DNA from: Paenibacillus silagei | Lineage (GTDB): Bacteria; Bacillota; Bacilli; Paenibacillales; Paenibacillaceae | Assembly (NCBI RefSeq): GCF_017874735.1 | Contig: NZ_JAGGLV010000038.1 | Coordinates: 1-45,932 of the forward strand | Direction of reading: 5' to 3' | Length of the DNA stretch: 45,932 bases | Shown here: piece after piece, positions 39,537 to 45,932 of the stretch | Layout: every line of letters starts with the position of its first letter | How positions within the stretch are numbered: position 1 is the stretch's first letter | Notes under the pieces: generated by a model | What the model saw: only the letters and a program-made list of their open reading frames with translations | Databases searched by the model: none | What the model was told of the DNA's origin: nothing | Position numbers and translations under genes: made by a program

Positions 39537-40826
39537 TTATTGAGCTGTTTTTGCAGAAATGGATTTCACATTACGCATATACGGCTGCAGGCATTCCGGA
39601 ATCAGCACACTTCCGTCCTCCTGCTGGTAATTCTCCAGAATAGCTGCTACCGTACGCCCTACAGCCAGGGCAGAGCCATTCAGCGTATGCACGAATTCAG
39701 GCTTCGCCTTCGGCTCCTTGCGGTAACGGATATTGGCCCGGCGCGCCTGGAAGTCCTCGGTATTAGAGCATGAGGAGATCTCGCGGTACATGCCGCTCTC
39801 AGGCAGCCACACCTCAAGGTCATACGTCTTGGCAGAGGTGAAGCCCATATCTGCCGTACAGAGCAGCAGGACGCGGTAGGGCAGTCCCAGAAGCTGCAGG
39901 ACACGCTCAGCATCGGCTGTCATCTTCTCCAGCTCCTCATAGGAGCTCTCCGGGCTGGCCAGCTTCACCAGTTCCACCTTGTTGAACTGATGCTGGCGGA
40001 TTAGACCACGGGTATCGCGTCCGGCAGAACCGGCTTCCGAGCGGAAGCAAGAGCTATAGGCCACATGATACTTCGGCAGATCGCCAGCTGTCATAATCTC
40101 TTCACGGTAATAGTTCGTCACAGGCACTTCCGCCGTAGGAATCAGATAATACTCTGTATCCCGCAGCTTGAACAGATCCTCTTCGAATTTCGGCAGCTGT
40201 CCCGTTCCATAGAGGCTGTCCTTATTAACAATATAAGGCGGCAGCATCTCTTCATAGTTATGTTCCCCGCTGTGCAGGTCCATCATGAAATTGATCAGGG
40301 CACGTTCCAATCTGGCACCCAGTCCTTTATAGAAGACAAACCGGGAACCCGTAACCTTCGCCGCTGCCTCAAAATCAATGATATCCAGCTGCTGCGCCAG
40401 CTCCCAGTGAGATTTCGGAGTGAAACCAAGCTCTGTAGGCTCTGACCAGCGGCGCACTTCGACATTGTCTGCCTCGGAGGTACCTACCGGCACCGATTCA
40501 TGCGGAATATTCGGGATGCTCATCGTCAGCTCGTCAATTTTGACCTCAAGCTCACGCACCTCATCATCTAATTCCTTAATCCGGTCAGATACCGTACGCA
40601 TTTCTGCGATCAGATCATCAGCCGGTTCCTTGTTCTTCTTCTTCTTGGCTACGTCTCCGGATACAGTGTTCCGGCGGTTCTTGAGCCCTTCTGTCTCCTG
40701 AAGCAGCTCACGGCGGCGCTGATCCAGAGCCGGGAAGCCGGCAATCAAATCCAGCGACTTTCCTCTTTTATTCAGTGCCTCTTCTACTCTTGCATAATCG
40801 CTGCGCAATACTTTAACATCTAACAC
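39537..40826 (-). CDS. serS: seryl-tRNA synthetase
   Basis: This class II synthetase charges tRNA-Ser and tRNA-Sec. The 429-residue protein starts with the long antiparallel coiled-coil arm that grips the tRNA (residues 1-105, with LDVKVLRSDYARVEEAL and KELDDEVRELEVKIDELT) and then has the class II motifs: VKVTGSRFVFYKGLGARLERAL, EVPVTNYYREEI, FRSEAGSAGRDTRGLIRQHQFNKVE and NGSALAVGRTVAAILENYQ. The GTG at 40826 was chosen because GGAGGG lies seven bases upstream and LDVKVLR fits the family start. There is no T-box leader; the gap to pdxT is only 90 bases and holds a hairpin. Confidence 0.97.
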   Translation of the reverse strand: MLDVKVLRSDYARVEEALNKRGKSLDLIAGFPALDQRRRELLQETEGLKNRRNTVSGDVAKKKKNKEPADDLIAEMRTVSDRIKELDDEVRELEVKIDELTMSIPNIPHESVPVGTSEADNVEVRRWSEPTELGFTPKSHWELAQQLDIIDFEAAAKVTGSRFVFYKGLGARLERALINFMMDLHSGEHNYEEMLPPYIVNKDSLYGTGQLPKFEEDLFKLRDTEYYLIPTAEVPVTNYYREEIMTAGDLPKYHVAYSSCFRSEAGSAGRDTRGLIRQHQFNKVELVKLASPESSYEELEKMTADAERVLQLLGLPYRVLLLCTADMGFTSAKTYDLEVWLPESGMYREISSCSNTEDFQARRANIRYRKEPKAKPEFVHTLNGSALAVGRTVAAILENYQQEDGSVLIPECLQPYMRNVKSISAKTAQ

Positions 40827-40853
40827 AAAGTTTCCCTCCTGAAAACAGCCCAA

Positions 40854-40894
40854 ACTCTTTCAAAATGCTGTTTTGTTTGCAGCTTTGAAAGAGT
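40854..40894 (-). other. leader hairpin of serS
   Basis: ACTCTTTCAAA (40854-40864) and TTTGAAAGAGT (40884-40894) form a perfect 11-bp stem with an inner CTG/CAG step, between pdxT and the serS ribosome site. No T-run follows, so it is not a clear terminator. Confidence 0.5.
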
Positions 40895-40916
40895 CAAAGT
40901 GTCCTTATATGCGGTT

Positions 40917-41501
40917 CTATAGATTGGCTGCAATACGGTCCTCTACCATGTCGGCAAAATATTGATGCAGCCTGTAATCATCAGTCAATTCCGGGTGAAA
41001 CGAGCAGGCCAGCAGATTGCCCTGGCGCGCCGTTACAATCTCATCCTTATAGAGCGTAAGCACCTCAACATCAGGACCCACCTCTTCAATAAGCGGAGCG
41101 CGGATAAATACCGCCCGCACAGGCTCAGCAATCCCCTTAACCTCGAGATCACATTCAAAGCTTTCCCGCTGGCGGCCAAAGGCATTCCTGGCCACGGTAA
41201 TATCCATCAGCTCCAGATGACCGGCCTCGTCTCCGGCAATCCGCTTCGCCAGAACGATCATCCCGGCGCATGTGCCGAAAATAGGCTTCCCTTGACCCGC
41301 GAACTCACGAACAGCCTCAATAAAGCCATATTTGCGCATCAATTTGCCAATCGTCGTACTCTCACCGCCGGGAATGATCAGACCATCTACCCTGTCTAAC
41401 TCCTCTACACGCTTAATAGGCAGGCCCTGCGCGCCGGTCTTCTCAATACTGACAATATGCTCTGTAACAGCGCCTTGAAGCGCTAACACTCCAATTCTCA
41501 T
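40917..41501 (-). CDS. pdxT: pyridoxal 5'-phosphate synthase glutaminase subunit
   Basis: PdxT splits glutamine and passes ammonia to PdxS for vitamin B6 synthesis. The 194-residue protein is a class I amidotransferase: GVLALQGAVTEH at the start, IIPGGESTTIGKL, the nucleophile Cys in FGTCAGMIVLA, and the His-x-Glu pair in SFHPELTDD. The ATG at 41501 lies 18 bases after the pdxS stop, so both are one operon and form the usual 12+12 complex. Confidence 0.97.
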   Translation of the reverse strand: MRIGVLALQGAVTEHIVSIEKTGAQGLPIKRVEELDRVDGLIIPGGESTTIGKLMRKYGFIEAVREFAGQGKPIFGTCAGMIVLAKRIAGDEAGHLELMDITVARNAFGRQRESFECDLEVKGIAEPVRAVFIRAPLIEEVGPDVEVLTLYKDEIVTARQGNLLACSFHPELTDDYRLHQYFADMVEDRIAANL

Positions 41502-41519
41502 CCGGAAGCCTTCTCTCTA

Positions 41520-42401
41520 TTATCGGCCGCGTTCCGACATGCGTTCAGCCGGGGACAACGTGGCGATATCAATCCCCTTCATCGGAGCGCCCAGATTCTT
41601 GGATACTTCAGCAATCAGCTTGTAGTCCGTGAAGTGGGTTGTCGCTTCGACGATGGCACGGGCGAACTTCTCAGGATTGTCCGATTTGAAAATCCCGGAG
41701 CCGACAAACACCCCATCAGCACCCAGATGCATCATGAGCGCGGCATCGGCAGGCGTAGCTACACCACCGGCAGCGAAATTAACGACAGGCAGCTTGCCCA
41801 GCTCATGAACCTCCAGCAGCAGCTCATACGGAACACCCAGCGTCTTAGCTTCATGATATAGCTCATCAAGCGAGAGGCCGGTCACCTTGCGGATCTGGCT
41901 GTTGATATGGCGCATATGGCGGACAGCCTCCACGATGTTGCCGGTTCCCGGCTCACCCTTGGTGCGGATCATGGAGGCCCCTTCGCTAATCCGGCGCAGC
42001 GCTTCCCCAAGATCCTTGGCTCCGCATACAAAAGGAACCGTGAATTCGCGTTTGTTGATATGGAACACTTCATCGGCAGGAGTTAGCACTTCACTCTCAT
42101 CGAGATAGTCTACACCCAGAGATTCGAGAACCTTGGCTTCCACATAGTGACCGATCCGCGCTTTGGCCATTACAGGGATACTCACTACCTTAATAACCTC
42201 TTCTACAATAGTAGGATCGGCCATACGTGCGACACCACCCGCAGCGCGGATATCAGAAGGTACACGCTCCAGGGCCATTACGGCTACTGCGCCTGCGGCC
42301 TCGGCAATTTTCGCCTGCTCTGCATTCATGACGTCCATAATGACGCCGCCTTTTTGCATTTCTGCCATGCCTCTTTTGACTCGCGATGTTCCTGTTTCCA
42401 T
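41520..42401 (-). CDS. pdxS: pyridoxal 5'-phosphate synthase subunit PdxS
   Basis: PdxS makes pyridoxal phosphate from ribose 5-phosphate, glyceraldehyde 3-phosphate and ammonia. The 293-residue TIM-barrel protein shows MQKGGVIMDV, the catalytic Lys in PVMAKARIGHYVEA, DESEVLTPADEV, VCGAKDLGEALRRI, EGASMIRTKGEPGTG and FAAGGVATPADAALMM. The ATG at 42401 has GGGAGG seven bases upstream. It is followed by pdxT and preceded by dacA, as in B. subtilis. A palindrome lies just upstream of its ribosome site. Confidence 0.98.
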   Translation of the reverse strand: METGTSRVKRGMAEMQKGGVIMDVMNAEQAKIAEAAGAVAVMALERVPSDIRAAGGVARMADPTIVEEVIKVVSIPVMAKARIGHYVEAKVLESLGVDYLDESEVLTPADEVFHINKREFTVPFVCGAKDLGEALRRISEGASMIRTKGEPGTGNIVEAVRHMRHINSQIRKVTGLSLDELYHEAKTLGVPYELLLEVHELGKLPVVNFAAGGVATPADAALMMHLGADGVFVGSGIFKSDNPEKFARAIVEATTHFTDYKLIAEVSKNLGAPMKGIDIATLSPAERMSERGR

Positions 42402-42414
42402 ATCTACGCCTCCC

Positions 42415-42436
42415 GTTAGATCTAACCTAATCTAAC
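42415..42436. promoter_or_regulatory. palindrome in the pdxS leader
   Basis: GTTAGATCTAAC (42415-42426) is a perfect 12-base palindrome, followed at once by CTAATCTAAC, a third half-site. It lies directly upstream of the pdxS Shine-Dalgarno and may be an operator. No pdxR-like regulator is seen in the window. Confidence 0.35.
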
Positions 42437-42521
42437 ATGTTATTTTACCGCAAGGCTGTAATATATACAACCTATTTACTGGGATTTTGTCGTGAAGCTA
42501 GTACCTGTGCACCTGTTAAGG

Positions 42522-43916
42522 TTAGAACAGATTTTTAATTCCTTTGAACAGATCACCGAAAAAATCACCTATGGCTCTCAGCAGCAGCTTGAACCAGCCC
42601 GCCTTCTCCGCTTCCTCGGCAGTAATCAGGTTCACCGTCTTCTCTTGCGTCTGATTCATTCCTTCAATCTTATAGGAGTACGTGACCTTACCTACCTTGC
42701 TGGCTCCGGCAATCGGTGCGACCAGCGTAGCCGGATCATTCGTGACCACAGTGGTCTTGATCTGCGGCGATACAGTACCCTTAGGGACCATGAATGTTAC
42801 ACCAGCATCCGTTACTACGGATACCTCTTTATTCTTGCCCTTCAGCACAGGCACAGTCTCAGTGCCGGCAATCACAGCCTTAGGCGCAACTACCTGCTTA
42901 ATCTCGAAATTATTGAAGCCAAAATCCAGCACCTTCTTCGTTTCGGTGAAACGGTGGGCCTCAGAGTCCGCTCCCATAACTACGCTGATTAGACGCATGC
43001 CGTCACGCACCGCAGTACCCGTGAAGCAATTACCGGCGTTAGTGGTATGTCCTGTCTTCAGTCCGTCCAGGCCCGGATAAGCGTATGCCTTGAAATTGGG
43101 GATATTCTTGTTGGCTTCCAGCATCCAGTTGTAGTTAATCATCGGCTTCGAATCACGCTCGCGGAATTTATACGATTGAATTGTCGTAAAATCTGTAAAC
43201 TCCGGATGATCGGTGACAATATATTTGGCCAGAATCGCTGCATCCATCGCAGACATTACCGTCTCACGGTCCTCTTCAGGCCGGTATTTAGCAGGCATGT
43301 CCTTCCGGTCCAGACCGGTGGAATTAATGAAATAAGCCGTCTTCATGCCCATCTTCTGTGCGGTCTCATTCATCTGGGTCACAAACTGCTGCTCCGAGCC
43401 AGCTACCAGTTCAGCCAAAGCAACTGTAGCATCATTGGCAGAGCCTACCGCCATCGCTATGTAGAGTTCTTTAACCGTATGTTCATCGCCCGCTGCCAGA
43501 AAAATCCGAGACCCGATCTGCTTGGACGCATTCTCCTGAATAGCAACTTTCTGGTCCCAGGAGATCTTGCCGCTATTTACAGCTTCAGTTACAAGATATT
43601 CTGTCATCATCTTCGTCATACTCGCCGGAGGCATCGCCTGGTCTGCATTAAATGAGAGCAGAACCTCCCCTGTAGTAGGCTCAATCAGCACTGCAGATTT
43701 CACATTCAGTCCCAGCGATTCCACACTTGGAATCTTGGCTGCTGCCGTTTTGGCAGGGGCAGCCGCCGCCTTGGTTCCAGCCTCTGTTGTAGCCGGTTTA
43801 GTTACTGCCTCTGCCATCGCAGAAGCCGCAGGAAATGCCAACATATTTAAAAGCAGACCTACTGTCGCTGTCTTAATCACAATTTGCTTACTGCTTAGTT
43901 TTCGCTTGGCCTTCAA
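42522..43916 (-). CDS. dacA: D-alanyl-D-alanine carboxypeptidase (PBP5 type)
   Basis: DacA trims the last D-Ala of the peptidoglycan stem and is the major low-mass PBP in Bacillus. The 464-residue protein has a signal peptide (cleavage after AASAMAEA near residue 36), an Ala/Pro/Lys linker, the penicilloyl-serine domain with SMTK (MPPASMTKMM), SAN (VGSANDAT) and KTG (DGLKTGHTT), a C-terminal PBP5 beta domain, and an amphipathic end (LLRAIGDFFGDLFKGIKNLF) that holds it on the membrane. The start is TTG at 43916 with AAAGGAG nearby. It lies between guaB and pdxS, as in B. subtilis. Confidence 0.96.
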   Translation of the reverse strand: MKAKRKLSSKQIVIKTATVGLLLNMLAFPAASAMAEAVTKPATTEAGTKAAAAPAKTAAAKIPSVESLGLNVKSAVLIEPTTGEVLLSFNADQAMPPASMTKMMTEYLVTEAVNSGKISWDQKVAIQENASKQIGSRIFLAAGDEHTVKELYIAMAVGSANDATVALAELVAGSEQQFVTQMNETAQKMGMKTAYFINSTGLDRKDMPAKYRPEEDRETVMSAMDAAILAKYIVTDHPEFTDFTTIQSYKFRERDSKPMINYNWMLEANKNIPNFKAYAYPGLDGLKTGHTTNAGNCFTGTAVRDGMRLISVVMGADSEAHRFTETKKVLDFGFNNFEIKQVVAPKAVIAGTETVPVLKGKNKEVSVVTDAGVTFMVPKGTVSPQIKTTVVTNDPATLVAPIAGASKVGKVTYSYKIEGMNQTQEKTVNLITAEEAEKAGWFKLLLRAIGDFFGDLFKGIKNLF

Positions 43917-43978
43917 TGATTAACTCTCCTTTAATCCTCAAATCAGTGCTTGTTCTATTCTAACACAGGGGTATCTGC

Positions 43979-44016
43979 AAAAAAAGACAGGCAGGACTAA
44001 ATTAGTCCTGCCTGTC
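43979..44016 (-). terminator. guaB terminator
   Basis: GACAGGCAGGACTA and TAGTCCTGCCTGTC pair perfectly around three bases, followed by seven T residues on the minus strand. Confidence 0.95.
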
Positions 44017-44041
44017 AACAAAATAGGCGATTCTTCCCGGC

Positions 44042-45499
44042 TTATAGAGAATAGTTCGGAGCTTCCTTGGTGATCTGTACATCATGAGGATGACTCTCAC
44101 GCAGGCCTGCTCCAGTGATACGGATGAACGAGGTATCATTGCGCAGCTCTTCTAATGTCTTCGTTCCGCAATAGCCCATACCGGAACGCAGTCCGCCAAT
44201 CAATTGATGAACCGTGTCAGACAATGGCCCTTTAAAAGCGACTCGGCCCTCAATGCCTTCCGGTACCAGCTTCTTATCATCATCCTGGAAGTAACGGTCT
44301 TTACTGCCCTGCTTCATGGCGCTCATGCTGCCCATGCCGCGGTATACCTTGTATTTACGTCCCTGGTAGATTTCCGACTCTCCCGGGCTCTCTTCTGTAC
44401 CGGCGAACAGGCTTCCCATCATGACTGCAGCAGCACCTGCAGCGATGGCCTTGGTAATCTCTCCAGAGTACTTAATTCCTCCGTCTGCAATCACCGGAAT
44501 GCCGTATTCACGGGCTACTGTCGCACAATCGTAGATCGCGGTAACCTGCGGAACACCTATACCGGCAATTACGCGGGTAGTACAGATAGAGCCTGGACCA
44601 ATACCCACCTTGATTACGGAGGCTCCTGCTTCAATCAATTCCCGGGTAGCTTCGCCTGTAGCCACATTACCGGCTACGATGGTTAGGTCAGGATAAGTCT
44701 CGCGCAGCTTACGCACTGCATCGATAATATTGATGTGATGGCCATGTGCGGAATCCACGGTAATCAGGTCCACACCGGCTTTTACCAGTGCTTCAGTCCG
44801 TTCCAGCGTGTCCTTGGAAATCCCGATTGCCGCTCCAACCAGCAGACGTCCGTGAGCATCCTTGGCACCGTTGGGGAACTGGATAGCTTTCTCTATATCT
44901 TTAATAGTAATGAGACCTTTGAGAATATTATGCTCGTCTACCAGTGGCAGCTTCTCAATCTTGTGGCGCTGCAGAATGCCTTTCGCTTCCTGAAGAGTGG
45001 TTCCTACAGCAGCTGTAACGAGATTCTCATGAGTCATCACTTCTTTGATCTGAATATTGAAATCATGGATGAAACGCAAGTCGCGGTTCGTCAGAATACC
45101 GACAAGCTTGCCCTCTTCATTTACGATAGGCACACCCGAAATGCGGTATTTGCCCATCAGAACTTCAGCATCGGATACCCAGTGGTCCGGCGTAAGTGAG
45201 AATGGATTGGTAATAACCCCGCTCTCTGAGCGCTTCACACGGTCCACCTCTTCTGCCTGCTGCTCCACGGACATATTCTTATGAATGATGCCGATCCCGC
45301 CCTCACGGGCGATAGCAATCGCCATAGCGGCTTCTGTGACTGTGTCCATACCTGCACTCATCAAAGGGATATTCAGCTTCACATTCTTGCTGAGTACAGT
45401 GGTTAAGTCCACTTCCTTAGGCAATACCTCGGATTTACGCGGAACCAGCAGCACATCATCAAAAGTGAATCCCTCTTTACCAAACTTATCTTCCCACAC
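44042..45499 (-). CDS. guaB: inosine-5'-monophosphate dehydrogenase
   Basis: GuaB oxidises IMP to XMP, the committed step to GMP. The 485-residue protein begins WEDKFGKEGFTFDDVLLVP, has two CBS domains (about residues 95-205, with VGILTNRDLRF and LKGLITIKDIE) inserted in the barrel, the catalytic Cys in GIGPGSICTTRVIAG and the flap with GMGSMSAMKQGSKDRYF. The GTG at 45499 was chosen over an ATG at 45508 because the latter is one base from AGGAGG, while the GTG start aligns with B. subtilis GuaB. Its promoter and a leader hairpin are upstream, and a terminator follows. Confidence 0.96.
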   Translation of the reverse strand: MWEDKFGKEGFTFDDVLLVPRKSEVLPKEVDLTTVLSKNVKLNIPLMSAGMDTVTEAAMAIAIAREGGIGIIHKNMSVEQQAEEVDRVKRSESGVITNPFSLTPDHWVSDAEVLMGKYRISGVPIVNEEGKLVGILTNRDLRFIHDFNIQIKEVMTHENLVTAAVGTTLQEAKGILQRHKIEKLPLVDEHNILKGLITIKDIEKAIQFPNGAKDAHGRLLVGAAIGISKDTLERTEALVKAGVDLITVDSAHGHHINIIDAVRKLRETYPDLTIVAGNVATGEATRELIEAGASVIKVGIGPGSICTTRVIAGIGVPQVTAIYDCATVAREYGIPVIADGGIKYSGEITKAIAAGAAAVMMGSLFAGTEESPGESEIYQGRKYKVYRGMGSMSAMKQGSKDRYFQDDDKKLVPEGIEGRVAFKGPLSDTVHQLIGGLRSGMGYCGTKTLEELRNDTSFIRITGAGLRESHPHDVQITKEAPNYSL

Positions 45500-45550
45500 C
45501 TGGGTCATTCCTCCTCTAAATTCTTTTCTCTACCCGCCCGCCAACTTATG

Positions 45551-45610
45551 AATAAAGAAACTCCTGCGTCAAGTCCATACCCGATAGACAGCAGTAGAGG
45601 CCTGGGAGTT
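45551..45610 (-). other. hairpin in the guaB leader
   Basis: On the minus strand AACTCCC (45604-45610) can pair with GGAGTT (45559-45564), with inner CTGC/GCAG and GTC/GAC steps, followed by TCTTTATT. It resembles an attenuator between the guaB promoter and start. It does not match the purine riboswitch. Confidence 0.35.
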
Positions 45611-45670
45611 ATACATAATTGTGTCTTCTGTTAAGGTTTGAGAGGCTTGTCCAAAAATATATTATTGTCC

Positions 45671-45699
45671 ATCTTAGCAAAGGGCATTTGGCCTGTCAA
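45671..45699 (-). promoter_or_regulatory. guaB promoter
   Basis: TTGACA (45694-45699), 17 bases and TAAGAT (45671-45676) on the minus strand form a strong sigma-A promoter about 170 bases before the guaB start. The rest of the gap to the rrn terminator holds no gene. Confidence 0.78.
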
Positions 45700-45817
45700 G
45701 AATATTACACCGCTCTGTGAAGGGATTAGGCAATCCGCCCTCCGGTAAGCGAATTCTTGGACTAAAGTCCGTCTCCAGTGGACAATAGAACAAATTTCGG
45801 CGGCATCACCGGATATA

Positions 45818-45853
45818 CAAAAAGACCACTGTTGAGAAATCAACAGTGGTCTT
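45818..45853 (-). terminator. rRNA operon terminator
   Basis: AAGACCACTGTTGA and TCAACAGTGGTCTT pair perfectly, then TTTTGT on the minus strand, directly after the 5S gene. Confidence 0.93.
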
Positions 45854-45857
45854 GTGT

Positions 45858-45932
45858 GCTTGGCAACGTCCTACTCTCCCAGGACCCTTCGGTCCAAGTA
45901 CCATCGGCGCTGGAGGGCTTAACGGTCGTGTT
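45858..45932 (-). rRNA. rrf: 5S rRNA, 3' part (partial)
   Basis: Read on the minus strand, the right edge gives AACACGACCGTTAAGCCCTC, CAGCGCCGATGGTACTTGG, a GGACC loop and GGGAGAGTAGGACGTTGCC, ending AAGC. This is the 3' two thirds of 5S rRNA; the 5' part lies outside the window. Confidence 0.96.

Overview
The window looks like an endospore-forming, low-to-mid GC Gram-positive of the Paenibacillus type. The sporulation set (bofA, spo0F, a KinA-like sensor kinase, sspP, a pbpG-like PBP), two c-di-AMP (ydaO-type) riboswitches in front of NlpC/P60 genes, AGGAGG ribosome sites with many TTG/GTG starts, and Bacillales-type gene order all point that way. Genus is inferred from gene content only; just 43 bases of 16S and 75 bases of 5S are present. 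The window spans the interval between two rRNA operons, both read on the minus strand: the 5' end of a 16S gene lies at the left edge and the 3' end of a 5S gene at the right edge. Compared with B. subtilis, replication should enter from the right, so most housekeeping genes are co-directional with it.

Layout in the direction of minus-strand transcription (right to left): 5S and rrn terminator; guaB, dacA, pdxS-pdxT, serS, tRNA-Ser(UGA); a small sporulation unit (unknown 113-aa gene and a short sspP) and a lipoprotein; then a mixed-strand accessory block (about 17.3-37.4 kb); then argS-ywiB, rpoE, pyrG, spo0F, fba, murA, rho, a radical SAM gene, rpmE, the SRP RNA, dnaX-ebfC-recR, yaaL-bofA and the next 16S. 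The two ends match the B. subtilis guaB...serS and scr-dnaX...bofA blocks, which are close together there. Here they are split by about 35 kb holding genes (rho, murA, fba, spo0F, pyrG, rpoE, argS, ywiB, pbpG, ywhD) that B. subtilis keeps elsewhere.

The accessory block carries a three-gene nitrilase/acetyltransferase operon resembling a split YhcX, a pbpG-like PBP, a DNA-3-methyladenine glycosylase, an unusual AbrB/zinc/HTH regulator, ywhD, an M1 metallopeptidase with a membrane partner, two tandem riboswitch-controlled secreted NlpC/P60 hydrolases, a cytochrome c, pterin dehydratase, motAB, an RluF-like pseudouridine synthase overlapping an orphan sporulation-type histidine kinase, and tadA.

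The most striking non-coding signal is a compact cluster of DnaA boxes (36072-36165: three perfect, two with one mismatch, one with two) between the sporulation-type kinase and tadA, well away from where oriC should lie. A LexA-like operator sits next to it. A second signal is a dispersed intergenic repeat of about 100 bp with two palindromes (two full and two partial copies). Several leaders (rpmE, guaB, murA-rho, serS, pdxS) contain hairpins or palindromes not explained by known elements. I saw no CRISPR array, insertion sequence, prophage or toxin-antitoxin pair.
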